From positions 1 to 64,000 of the forward strand of contig CAWUST010000032.1 in assembly GCA_963925495.1 (NCBI GenBank): DNA of 64,000 nt. Direction: 5' to 3'. The notes under the pieces are model-generated. The model worked only from the letters and a program-made list of their open reading frames with translations. It made no database searches and had not been told where the DNA came from. Every line of letters begins with the position of its first letter. Positions within the stretch are counted from its first letter, which is position 1. The stretch is from UBA2108 sp963925495. GTDB lineage: Bacteria > Bacteroidota > Bacteroidia > Flavobacteriales_G > Salibacteraceae. A program made the position numbers and the translations under genes. This document shows positions 36,810 through 45,058 of the stretch, one piece after another.

Positions 36810-36890
36810 TACTCAAATTTTGAATTTTGAATGTTTGAGGTTGAATGACAATTAACCATTCAAAACTCACCATTCAACATTTATAATTCT

Positions 36891-38081
36891 TTAAACGTGT
36901 TTCTTAATAATTGCTACCATTTTCGCTGCCAATTCTTCGATTTCTTGAATGCTTTTTGCAGAACTAACTCCAACTGAAATTAGACGGCCTACAACATCTT
37001 GCGATTTAGGTAAATCTAAATTGCCGTAATCCTGTTTTTTTGGAAGTACGTTTAACGGGATTTTAGAAATAGTACTCAAGTTGTGAACGTGGTCCCATTG
37101 GTTAATAAAGTGATACATATTTGTATACCAATAAGCAGCACCAATTCCAAAAGATCCAAGTTCGGCAGCAGCATTTTCAGCTCCTTTTTTAGTTGGTAAA
37201 AAGAAGTTTAAAAAAGTACAAGAATCTCCTGCTTCATCACTCAAATGGCGGAAGGTTAATTCTGGAATAGTTTTCAAAGCATTTTTCAAAATGGCTTTGC
37301 TTGTTCTTTGAGTTTCAATCATTTTCGGAACCTTTCTCATTTGAGCCAATCCAATTGCTGCATTGAGCTCACCTAAACGATAATTCAAACCTAGAAATGG
37401 ATGTTGTTCCATTCCTCTGTTGCTTCCGATATGATCATGTCCATGATCAGAATAAGTATCTGCTTTTCTATAAGTTTCTTCGTTATTAGTTATCATTATT
37501 CCGCCTTCACCACATGTGGCAAGTTTGAAAAAATCAAATGAAAATGCTCCCGCAACTCCATGTAAACCAACGTGTTTTCCTTTGTAAAACGAACCAAGTG
37601 CTTGTCCGGCATCTTCTACCAAAATCAAGTTATGTTTTTCGCAAACGGCTTTTATTTCGTCTAGTCGTGCAGCAGCTCCACACATGTGAACCAAACAAAC
37701 TGCTTTTGTATCTGGGGTAATTGCAGCTTCAATTCCCTCTGGTGAAAGACAAAGAGATTCATCTACTTCTGCAAATAAAGGAATAGCACCTAAAAACATT
37801 ACAGCTTCGTTTGTTGCCATAAATGTAAATGGAGTACAAATTACTTCGTCACCATATCCAATTCCTGCAGCGGCAAGAGCACAAGTAATAGCAGCAGTTC
37901 CACTAGAAACACCATGAGCATGTTTAGCACCTGTAAATTGAGCAACTTCTGCTTCAAATTCATCGGCTTTCCAATGTCCGTTTCTTTGCGCTTCATGCCC
38001 GTATCGAAACAAAACACCTGTTTCCATTACGTCATTCACTTCTTTTCTTTCCTCTTCTCCAAACAATTCTGTACCTGCCAT
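36891..38081 (-). CDS. kdnA: 8-amino-3,8-dideoxy-manno-octulosonate transaminase (DegT fold)
   Basis: 396 residues. PLP-dependent DegT/DnrJ/EryC1-type aminotransferase. The Schiff-base lysine is K186 in FSFDFFKLATCGEGG; the cofactor carboxylate contact is D157 in LVEDAGQALGS. It starts MAGTELFGEEERKEVNDVME and has RYGHEAQRNGHWKADEFE, typical of KdnA. It would aminate the 8-oxo-Kdo made by KdnB. It is transcribed away from kdsB, with a TACTTTTG promoter at 38114-38121, and is followed by kdnB. Confidence 0.85.
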   Translation of the reverse strand: MAGTELFGEEERKEVNDVMETGVLFRYGHEAQRNGHWKADEFEAEVAQFTGAKHAHGVSSGTAAITCALAAAGIGYGDEVICTPFTFMATNEAVMFLGAIPLFAEVDESLCLSPEGIEAAITPDTKAVCLVHMCGAAARLDEIKAVCEKHNLILVEDAGQALGSFYKGKHVGLHGVAGAFSFDFFKLATCGEGGIMITNNEETYRKADTYSDHGHDHIGSNRGMEQHPFLGLNYRLGELNAAIGLAQMRKVPKMIETQRTSKAILKNALKTIPELTFRHLSDEAGDSCTFLNFFLPTKKGAENAAAELGSFGIGAAYWYTNMYHFINQWDHVHNLSTISKIPLNVLPKKQDYGNLDLPKSQDVVGRLISVGVSSAKSIQEIEELAAKMVAIIKKHV

Positions 38082-38113
38082 ATTACTTTTTTTCTTACTT
38101 ATAATTCAAGCTG

Positions 38114-38121
38114 CAAAAGTA
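38114..38121 (-). promoter_or_regulatory. kdnA promoter -7 element
   Basis: TACTTTTG on the minus strand, 32 bases upstream of the kdnA start. It faces away from the kdsB -7 element at 38231-38238, so the two arms of the 8-amino-Kdo locus share one divergent control region. Confidence 0.6.
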
Positions 38122-38230
38122 GAAAAATGAATGTTGCTTTCGTAGGTTTATAGTTCTTTAGGATTTTGTCTTTTCACCTATTTTGTAAATAGACTTATAT
38201 ATAACAGTGTAAAAATCGTTCTTTCAACTT

Positions 38231-38238
38231 TATCTTTG
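38231..38238 (+). promoter_or_regulatory. kdsB promoter -7 element
   Basis: TATCTTTG, perfect TAnnTTTG, 18 bases before the kdsB ATG at 38257. Its position rules out the alternative TTG start at 38236, which would lie inside the promoter. Confidence 0.6.
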
Positions 38239-38256
38239 CGTAAATATTTTAGAATT

Positions 38257-39015
38257 ATGAATCCATTAGCAATTATACCTGCACGTTTTGGAAGTACGAG
38301 ATTAGAAGGCAAACCATTAGTTGATATTCTCGGTAAACCCATGATTTATAGGGTTTATGAACAAACAATAAAGGCAATACCAAATGCTTTTGTAGCCACC
38401 GATGATGAGAGAATAAAAGAAGCGGTTATTGAATTTGGTGGAAATGTAATAATGACTTCGGCTGATCATCAAAATGGAACAACTAGATGTTTGGAAGCTT
38501 ACCACAAGATAGTTTCGAAGACCAATCAGAAATACGACGTAATCGTAAATGTTCAAGGCGATGAGCCTATGTTGGAGCCGAATCAATTAAAAGAACTTAT
38601 TAAACCTTTTGAGGAAAATGAAGTAAGAATTTCTACATTAGCATGCCCAGTTACTTCTCCAGAGGATTTGTTTAACGAGAGCGAAGCGTTTGTTGTAATG
38701 GATAAAAACAAAAAGGCACTTTATTTTAGCCGTTCTGTTATACCACATATTCGAGATCTACATAAAATGCATTGGCTCGAACACCATATTTTTTTTAAAC
38801 ATGTTGGATTATATGCTTATACGTTTGATGCACTTCAAGAATTTGCTGAATTACCTATTTCTACATTAGAAAGAATGGAATCTTTGGAGCAAAACCGCTG
38901 GATAGAAAACGGGAATAGCATTCATGTTGGAATTACTAACCACGATTCGATTCCTGTAGATACTATTGATGATTTAGAACGTGTTAGAATTTTATTGAAA
39001 GAAAGAGAGGCCTAG
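38257..39015 (+). CDS. kdsB: CMP-(8-amino-)Kdo synthetase
   Basis: 252 residues from ATG 38257. It activates Kdo, or in a kdn locus 8-amino-Kdo, with CTP before transfer to lipid A. Diagnostic motifs: IPARFGSTRLEGKPLVDILG (nucleotide-binding), VNVQGDEPMLEPNQLKEL, and LYFSRSVIPHIRDL. Adjacent kdnA and kdnB suggest the substrate is the 8-amino sugar, as for Shewanella KdsB, but substrate choice cannot be read directly. Divergent from kdnA. Confidence 0.92.
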   Translation: MNPLAIIPARFGSTRLEGKPLVDILGKPMIYRVYEQTIKAIPNAFVATDDERIKEAVIEFGGNVIMTSADHQNGTTRCLEAYHKIVSKTNQKYDVIVNVQGDEPMLEPNQLKELIKPFEENEVRISTLACPVTSPEDLFNESEAFVVMDKNKKALYFSRSVIPHIRDLHKMHWLEHHIFFKHVGLYAYTFDALQEFAELPISTLERMESLEQNRWIENGNSIHVGITNHDSIPVDTIDDLERVRILLKEREA

Positions 39016-39374
39016 CCATTTTAGTAATCTGCAGAAATTAGTAAAACTAGAAACCGAATTCAAATTTTTAATTAAGTTTTTGGTTGTTTTTAGCATACGG
39101 TGGCTTTGTTAGTTGAACTTGAACCATATATTATTACTCTTTTTTTAGTTTTTGACACGCATTTTTTTTTATCATGAATTACCTTTCTAATAATTTTTTT
39201 ATAAAAAATTAGTAAATCATTTTTTTTCTAGAACAATTGAACAATTTGAAAATTAATTATAACTATTAGGTAAACAGTAAGCTACAATTATTTTCATAGG
39301 ATTAAGTCGACCTGCTCCTATACATTCATAACCCATTCAAAAAACTTATTTTTGCAGCGTTTTAAAACTATTGA
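39016..39374. other. Intergenic region before kdsA
   Basis: About 360 very AT-rich bases with many T runs and no ORF. The right end carries the kdsA promoter. No terminator with a clear stem or recognisable pseudogene was seen. Confidence 0.45.
39347..39354 (+). promoter_or_regulatory. kdsA promoter -7 element
   Basis: TATTTTTG, matching TAnnTTTG, 20 bases before the kdsA ATG. It would drive kdsA, the transaldolase-CBS gene and the kdsC-like gene as one transcript. Confidence 0.6.
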
Positions 39375-40208
39375 ATGTCTAAGAAAATCGTAAAAGTAGG
39401 AGATATTGATTGTGGAGCAGATGAGCTGTTTCTAATCTCTGGTCCTTGTGTAATCGAAGAGGAATCCATCATGTTGAAGACAGCCGAAAAGCTGGCAGAT
39501 TTATCTGATCGAATGAACATTAAGATTATTTACAAGTCTTCTTTTATAAAAGACAATCGTTCTTCTCTAAAATTTTACAGAGGTCCAGGTTTGGATGAGG
39601 GATTAAAATTACTTCAGAAAATCAAAAATGATTTTGGTTTTACGATTTTATCCGATATTCACACTCCACAACAAGCTGCTCCTGCTGGAGAAGTTTTAGA
39701 TGTAATTCAAATCCCTGCATATTTGTGTATGCAGTCTGAATTGTTAGTAGAATCGGCTAAAACCGGCAAAGTAGTAAATATAAAACACGGTCAGTTTTTA
39801 TCTCCTGAAAACATGATTAAGCCAGTTCAAAAAGTAGAAGAGTCTGGCAATAATCAAATCATTCTTACAGAACGAGGTTATACTTTCGGATACAACGATT
39901 TAGTAGTTGACCCACGTGCTTTTTATCATTTACGTCAAGCAGATTATCCAGTGGTATTTGATATTACTCATTCCATTAGAAAATATGGAATTCCAAGTGC
40001 TGATCCTCGTGGAGGAAATCGAGAATTTTTACCAACTATAGCAAGAGCGGGTGTTGCAGCTGGTGTTGATGGTGTTTTTATTGAGACTCACCCAGAACCT
40101 GAAAAAGCACTGTGTGATGCGGCAAGTCAACTTTGCGTTTATGATTTAGAAGAGTTTTTAAAGCCTTTGATCGAAATTCATAATTTAGAAGTACATTACA
40201 GAAATTAA
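39375..40208 (+). CDS. kdsA: 3-deoxy-8-phosphooctulonate synthase (Kdo-8-P synthase)
   Basis: 277 residues. It condenses phosphoenolpyruvate with arabinose 5-phosphate to Kdo-8-phosphate. It has LFLISGPCVIEEESIMLKTA, IIYKSSFIKDNRSSLKFYRG, KHGQFLSPENMIKPV and GVFIETHPEPEKALCDAASQ. Cys25 in SGPCVIE, where the metal-free class has Asn, together with the downstream His/Glu/Asp, marks the metal-dependent class. First gene of an operon whose next member takes the place normally expected for the arabinose-5-phosphate isomerase. Confidence 0.96.
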   Translation: MSKKIVKVGDIDCGADELFLISGPCVIEEESIMLKTAEKLADLSDRMNIKIIYKSSFIKDNRSSLKFYRGPGLDEGLKLLQKIKNDFGFTILSDIHTPQQAAPAGEVLDVIQIPAYLCMQSELLVESAKTGKVVNIKHGQFLSPENMIKPVQKVEESGNNQIILTERGYTFGYNDLVVDPRAFYHLRQADYPVVFDITHSIRKYGIPSADPRGGNREFLPTIARAGVAAGVDGVFIETHPEPEKALCDAASQLCVYDLEEFLKPLIEIHNLEVHYRN

Positions 40209-40240
40209 TTCATCAATAAGATAGTACATAAACAAATAAC

Positions 40241-41251
40241 ATGGAATTATATTTAGATTCAGCTAATTTAGCAGAGATAGAAAAAGCTTTTGAACTTGGC
40301 TTTTTAACTGGCTTAACGACTACCCCTACTTTTATGCACAGAGATGGAGTTGCCGATATTGATGGCTTAATTTTAAAATTAGCAGATATTGTTCCAATTC
40401 TTCAAGTAGAAGCATTGGGTCAAACATCTGAAGAAATTGTTGCAGAAGCTTATCGTCAATTAAACATGGGTTTGAAAAAAGAGAAATCTGTTTTTAAAAT
40501 TCCAGTTTCATTAGAAGGTGTAAAAGCTTGTAAGATTTTGACTGACGATGGCATAATGGTAAATGTTCATTTGGTTTATACCCTTCAACAAGCATATATG
40601 GCTATGGAAGCGGGCGCAACTTATGTTTGTCCTTTGGTTGGTCGTTTACAAGATCAAGGTCATGATGCTCTTGGTTTGGTTGAAGAATGTGTTGAAGCGG
40701 TTAACTATTACGGTTACGATACTAAAATTATGTTTTCTTCAGTGCGTTACCCAGAACATATTAGAAATGCGATAAAAGCAGGAGTTCATGTTTGCACAAT
40801 TCCTTGGAAAATCATGTCAAAATTGACAGACAACAATTTAACTCAAGTTGGTACAGATCAGTTCTTTGAGCATACGCGGCTTATGATGAATAACGTAAAA
40901 AGTGCTATGAGAACAGTAAACCCAATTGTATCTGCTGATTTAAATATTCCAGAGGCTATTATTAAAATGACTGAATATGGATTTGGTTGTGTTACTGTGT
41001 TAAATGCAGATAAAAGTTTAAAAGGAGTTTTTACAGATGGTGATTTGAGAAGATTGATGGGAACAAAGGGGGAAGCAATAATGACAATGTCGTTGTCTGA
41101 TCTTGTTTATGGAACCGCTAAATCGATTGAGGCAAGTGCTATGTTGAATGAAGCAAATGAACTATTTAAGTCTACTGAAGTTGACACTTTATTAGTAACA
41201 GATAATGGCACTCCTGTAGGAATGTTAGATATTCAAGATTTAGCTGGATAA
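40241..41251 (+). CDS. Transaldolase-fold protein fused to tandem CBS domains
   Basis: 336 residues. Residues 1-220 are a TalC/FSA-type transaldolase barrel: LYLDSANLAEIEKAFELG, catalytic-type lysine K86 in VFKIPVS, and AGATYVCPLVGRLQDQG. Residues about 228-336 are two CBS domains of the sort found at the C-terminus of KdsD isomerases (MTEYGFGCVTVLNADKSLKG, then VFTDGDLRRLM, ending VGMLDIQDLAG). Compared with the ordinary transaldolase at 55134-55790, D6 and the lysine are kept. However, the conserved Asn of TTNP is Thr28 and the Thr of the water-binding strand is His110. It lies between kdsA and kdsC, where KdsD would be expected. It may supply or regulate arabinose 5-phosphate; this is inference. 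Confidence 0.85.
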   Translation: MELYLDSANLAEIEKAFELGFLTGLTTTPTFMHRDGVADIDGLILKLADIVPILQVEALGQTSEEIVAEAYRQLNMGLKKEKSVFKIPVSLEGVKACKILTDDGIMVNVHLVYTLQQAYMAMEAGATYVCPLVGRLQDQGHDALGLVEECVEAVNYYGYDTKIMFSSVRYPEHIRNAIKAGVHVCTIPWKIMSKLTDNNLTQVGTDQFFEHTRLMMNNVKSAMRTVNPIVSADLNIPEAIIKMTEYGFGCVTVLNADKSLKGVFTDGDLRRLMGTKGEAIMTMSLSDLVYGTAKSIEASAMLNEANELFKSTEVDTLLVTDNGTPVGMLDIQDLAG

Positions 41252-41252
41252 G

Positions 41253-41978
41253 GTGAGTATTTCGCCAGACGAAATAGCAAAAATATTTGAAGATCGGGGA
41301 GGTGAGTTTCTTACTTCGCCATCTTTAATTTCTAAAAAACTAAAAAACATACGTGCTATTCTATTTGATTGGGATGGCGTTTTTAATGATGGGTCTAAAG
41401 GAGGAAATAGACAGAGTGGCTTTTCTGAAGTAGATTCAATGGGAACCAATATGTTGCGTTTTTCGCAATGGTTGTTCCACAACAAAGAAATGCCAGTTTG
41501 CGGAATAATAACTGGAGCAGATAATTTTGCGGCCTATGACTTTGCTCAACGTGAACATTTTCATAAAGTATATTTCAAAGTGTCCAATAAAATTGATTCT
41601 TTGAATCACATGAATGAAATGCTTGGCATTAAACCTGAAGAAGTACTTTATGTTTTTGACGATATTCTAGACTTATCTATTGCTGAAAAAGTGGGGCTTC
41701 GCGTATTTGTTCGCTCAAATTCTAAGGTTCTGTTTTCAGAATACGTAAGAAAAAATAATTTGGCTGATTACATTACGGCTTATTCTGGAGGAAATCATGC
41801 AGTTCGAGAATCATGTGAATTATTGATGGGCCTAAATGGCACTTACGATGAAGTTATTAAAAGCAGAGGAAGTTTTTCTGCTGAATATCAAGAATATTTG
41901 GCCGAACGAAATTCTCCGGCAACCACACTTTATACCTTAGGAAATAATGGTTTGATTATCGAACATCACTTAGCCTGA
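41253..41978 (+). CDS. kdsC: Kdo-8-phosphate phosphatase-like HAD protein
   Basis: 241 residues with a GTG start one base after the previous stop, so translation is probably coupled. The HAD core starts at about 33: ILFDWDGVFNDGSKGG (DxD motif), GIITGADNF, then KVYFKVSNKIDSLNHM and VLYVFDDILDLSIAEKVGL. ADYITAYSGGNHAVRESCEL is the specific KdsC tail. It removes phosphate from Kdo-8-P. It is longer than usual KdsC (about 170-190 aa), with a 30-residue N-terminal and a 50-residue C-terminal extension of unknown use. Confidence 0.82.
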   Translation: MSISPDEIAKIFEDRGGEFLTSPSLISKKLKNIRAILFDWDGVFNDGSKGGNRQSGFSEVDSMGTNMLRFSQWLFHNKEMPVCGIITGADNFAAYDFAQREHFHKVYFKVSNKIDSLNHMNEMLGIKPEEVLYVFDDILDLSIAEKVGLRVFVRSNSKVLFSEYVRKNNLADYITAYSGGNHAVRESCELLMGLNGTYDEVIKSRGSFSAEYQEYLAERNSPATTLYTLGNNGLIIEHHLA

Positions 41979-42038
41979 TATTATATTGTCCAATCACGTC
42001 AATATTATATTTTTGAAGCCAATTCAAGGTGTCACAAA

Positions 42039-42917
42039 ATGATAGATTATAATCCACATAGCTGGTTCAAATTAATTTTCAATACCGACAGTAAAAACAT
42101 TTTTAAACAGTTATGGCCGCCTATGGTCATGTTAGTGCTTTATACTTCTGGGGTAGTTTATGTTTTTAATGTTTATTTTAGTGTCCATTACCCAGGCGCT
42201 ACTGCCATTCACTCACTTTTAGGAGTTGTATTGGGTTTGTTTTTGGTGTTTAGAACCAATACCGCTTACGATCGTTGGTGGGAAGGAAGAAAGCAATGGG
42301 GGAGTTTAGTAAACGCTTGTCGAAATCTTTCGATGAAGATAAATACGGCTCTCGGTGAAAATCATGAAGAGGGTAAAGAGTTTTTCGCGAAAATGATTTC
42401 AAACTTCGCTTATGCAATGAAAGAACATCTTCGTGAAGGGGTAATTATAGATGAGATACAAGAAATAAAAGGAGGGAACTTAAAAGAGACATTAGGCTCA
42501 AAATCTCATCCACCATTACACATAGTAAATTTGATGTACGAAAAGCTAACTCAGTTTATCAATGATGGAATTATTACTGGAGAGCAGTTAATTGTGATAG
42601 ATCAAGATGCAAAGGAATTAATGAATGTAATTGGCGCTTGTGAACGAATTAAAACCACTCCTATTCCTTATTCTTATAACGTGTACATCAAAAAGTTTAT
42701 CTTTTTATATTCTATTTCCTTGCCATTTGGAATAATGAGTATTACTCATTATTGGACAGTGCCAATCGTAACAGTAGTTTTTTATTTATTAGTTAGTACT
42801 GAACTAATTGCAGAAGAAATAGAAGATCCATTTGGTAGAGATGACAACGATTTGCCTACGGATAAAATATCAGCCAAAATAAAATTGAATGTAGAAGAGG
42901 TGCTTCTGTCAAAGTAA
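42039..42917 (+). CDS. Bestrophin-like channel protein
   Basis: 292 residues. The N-terminal half has RTNTAYDRWWEGRKQWGSLV, the hallmark of the bestrophin/RFP-TM (UPF0187) family of pentameric anion or cation channels. It is flanked by membrane helices LWPPMVMLVLYTSGVVYVF and LLGVVLGLFLVF. A conserved C-terminal stretch TPIPYSYNVYIKKFIFLYSI is followed by AEEIEDPFGRDDNDLP. Sixty bases separate it from kdsC; it could be co-transcribed, but a link to LPS is not evident. Confidence 0.88.
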   Translation: MIDYNPHSWFKLIFNTDSKNIFKQLWPPMVMLVLYTSGVVYVFNVYFSVHYPGATAIHSLLGVVLGLFLVFRTNTAYDRWWEGRKQWGSLVNACRNLSMKINTALGENHEEGKEFFAKMISNFAYAMKEHLREGVIIDEIQEIKGGNLKETLGSKSHPPLHIVNLMYEKLTQFINDGIITGEQLIVIDQDAKELMNVIGACERIKTTPIPYSYNVYIKKFIFLYSISLPFGIMSITHYWTVPIVTVVFYLLVSTELIAEEIEDPFGRDDNDLPTDKISAKIKLNVEEVLLSK

Positions 42918-42977
42918 TTTTCTTTCCAGTTTCTATTATTAGTTTTTCTATTATTGTAATTCCCAAAAAAAAGGATT

Positions 42978-44666
42978 ATGAGTGAAGAAAGAAAAGTAGG
43001 ATCGGATATAGATATTGCGCAGGCGGCTAAAATGCAGCATATTAACGAAATAGCTACCAAGCTAAATGTGGATATTGATGATTTAGAGCATTATGGGAAG
43101 TACAAAGCGAAGCTTCCTCTTAATTTAATTGATGACAATAAAGCAAAAAGCAACAGATTAATTCTTGTAACTGCTCTAACTCCAACTCCAGCAGGAGAAG
43201 GAAAAACAACTGTTTCCATTGGACTTACAGAAGGATTAAATAAAATCGGAAAAGATGCAACCGTAGTTTTGAGAGAACCTTCTTTAGGTCCTGTATTCGG
43301 AATAAAGGGTGGAGCTGCAGGCGGCGGTTATAGTCAAGTGCTACCAATGGAAGATATTAATCTTCATTTTACAGGAGATTTCTCGGCAATTGAAAAAGCG
43401 AATAATTTGCTTTCGGCACTTATTGATAACAACATCCAAAGTAGAACCAGAAATTTGAACCTAGACCCTCGAAGAATCTATTGGAAAAGAGTAATGGACA
43501 TGAATGATCGTTCATTACGAGATATCACTATCGGTTTAGGTGGTATTGGAAATGGAATTCCTCGACAAGACGGATTTAATATTACTCCCGCTTCAGAAGT
43601 TATGGCGATTCTTTGTATGAGTGATGACAGAGAAGATTTAAAGAAAAGACTTGGCGATATTTTTGTTGGGTTTACTTACGATCGTAAACCAATTTATGCT
43701 CGAGATTTAAATGCTCAAAATGCAATGGCAATTCTATTAAAGGATGCTATTAAACCAAACCTAGTTCAAACTTTAGAAGGTAACCCTGCAATTATTCATG
43801 GTGGGCCTTTTGCAAATATTGCACAAGGAACAAATACCATTATTGCAACAAAAATGGGATTAAGTTTGAGCGATTATGTCGTTACAGAAGCTGGTTTTGG
43901 TTCTGATTTGGGAGCTGAAAAATTCATGAATATAAAATGTGGTTATGCTGGATTAAAACCAAGTACAATTGTACTGGTTGCAACAATTAGAGCACTACGT
44001 CACCATGGAGGAGCACAAAAAGAACAATACGGAGATGTGAGTCTAGAAAGAGTAAAGGCTGGTTTTCCAAATTTAGAAAAACACATTGAAAATGCCAAGC
44101 AGTTTGGTATTACACCAGTTGTTGCAATTAACCACAGAACTGGTGATGGTCAGGATGAAATTGATTTCATTATCGAAGCTTGTGCTAACATAGGCGTAAA
44201 AGCCGTTGTGAGTAAGGGATGGGCTTTAGGTGGAGAAGGAACTAAAGATTTAGCCGCCGCCGTAGTGGATAATATCGATAATGCTGGTAACAACTTTACA
44301 CCACTTTACGATTGGAATACTTCGGTAGAAGAAAAAGTTGAAACTATTGCCAAGAAAGTTTACGGAGCTGATGGAGTAGATTATTCCGCCAAAGCTGTGC
44401 TTGATTTGAAAAGAATTAAAACTTTGGGATTAGATAAACTACCTATTTGTATGGCTAAAACTCAAAAGTCGTTTTCTGATAACGATAAATTAATTGGAAG
44501 ACCTACTGGCTTTAGGGTAACAGTTCGAGAGTTTGAATTTGCTGCTGGAGCTGGTTTTGTAATTCCAATAACAGGAGCTATGATGCGTATGCCAGGTTTA
44601 CCAGCAATACCTGCTTCAGAAAACATGGATATTGATAATGATGGAGTTATTTCTGGGTTGTCTTAG
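42978..44666 (+). CDS. fhs: Formate--tetrahydrofolate ligase
   Basis: 562 residues, usual length. ATP-dependent synthesis of 10-formyl-tetrahydrofolate from formate, feeding one-carbon metabolism. The P-loop-like TPTPAGEGKTTVSIG lies at 69-83; REPSLGPVFGIKGGAAGGGY and VMDMNDRSLRDITIGLGG are signature segments. C-terminal VREFEFAAGAGFVIPITGAM is also typical. It is followed by a broken LytTR gene rather than other folate genes, so it appears to stand alone. Confidence 0.96.
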   Translation: MSEERKVGSDIDIAQAAKMQHINEIATKLNVDIDDLEHYGKYKAKLPLNLIDDNKAKSNRLILVTALTPTPAGEGKTTVSIGLTEGLNKIGKDATVVLREPSLGPVFGIKGGAAGGGYSQVLPMEDINLHFTGDFSAIEKANNLLSALIDNNIQSRTRNLNLDPRRIYWKRVMDMNDRSLRDITIGLGGIGNGIPRQDGFNITPASEVMAILCMSDDREDLKKRLGDIFVGFTYDRKPIYARDLNAQNAMAILLKDAIKPNLVQTLEGNPAIIHGGPFANIAQGTNTIIATKMGLSLSDYVVTEAGFGSDLGAEKFMNIKCGYAGLKPSTIVLVATIRALRHHGGAQKEQYGDVSLERVKAGFPNLEKHIENAKQFGITPVVAINHRTGDGQDEIDFIIEACANIGVKAVVSKGWALGGEGTKDLAAAVVDNIDNAGNNFTPLYDWNTSVEEKVETIAKKVYGADGVDYSAKAVLDLKRIKTLGLDKLPICMAKTQKSFSDNDKLIGRPTGFRVTVREFEFAAGAGFVIPITGAMMRMPGLPAIPASENMDIDNDGVISGLS

Positions 44667-44712
44667 TTCTGAAATTTCAATATTTTTTAAAGGCTTCAAC
44701 ACTCCTTATAAT

Positions 44713-45027
44713 TATTGGGTTGTTGAGGTTGATGGAAGTTATTGCGAGATTAAATCCACTAAATAGAAATATGTACTTTTTAAGAATTTGAAAAATGTAT
44801 GTGAGTCAATGCCTCATTGGGATTTCATAAAAGTTAACTGTTCTTATGTCATAAAGCCCAGTCATATTCTAACGTTTAGTAAAATAGAAGGAGGGAAAAT
44901 TATTCTTAACGACTAAACTACAATTGGAGTTAGTAACCGAATTAGAAGAAAGTTTTTCCCACTCTTCGAAATGATTTTAATATCTTTTAAAGTAGAATGC
45001 TTCAATTGTATTAATTCCTACTTTTGA
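44713..45027 (+). pseudogene. LytTR DNA-binding domain pseudogene
   Basis: One frame runs YWVVEVDGSYCEIKSTK, stop, KYVLFKNLKNVCESMPHWDF then IKVNCSYVIKPSHILTFSKI, GGKIILND, stop, then TTIGVSNRIRRKFFPLFEMI. This is the LytTR response-regulator domain (E.DGSY..I.T...Y.L...L......P...F.....SY.I....I). Two in-frame stops, no start codon and no receiver domain show that it is a dead fragment. The final stop is at 45025-45027, overlapping the aldolase promoter. Confidence 0.75.
45019..45026 (+). promoter_or_regulatory. Promoter -7 element of the aldolase gene
   Basis: TACTTTTG, 32 bases before the class I aldolase ATG. It lies in the extreme 3' end of the LytTR remnant. Confidence 0.55.
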
Positions 45028-45058
45028 CGGCTAATTTTAATTAATAAAAAGTTCTCAA

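Noticed and set aside
38236..38256. TTG start for kdsB
   Set aside because: It lies inside the TATCTTTG -7 element. The ATG at 38257 gives the usual MNPLAIIPARFGS start.
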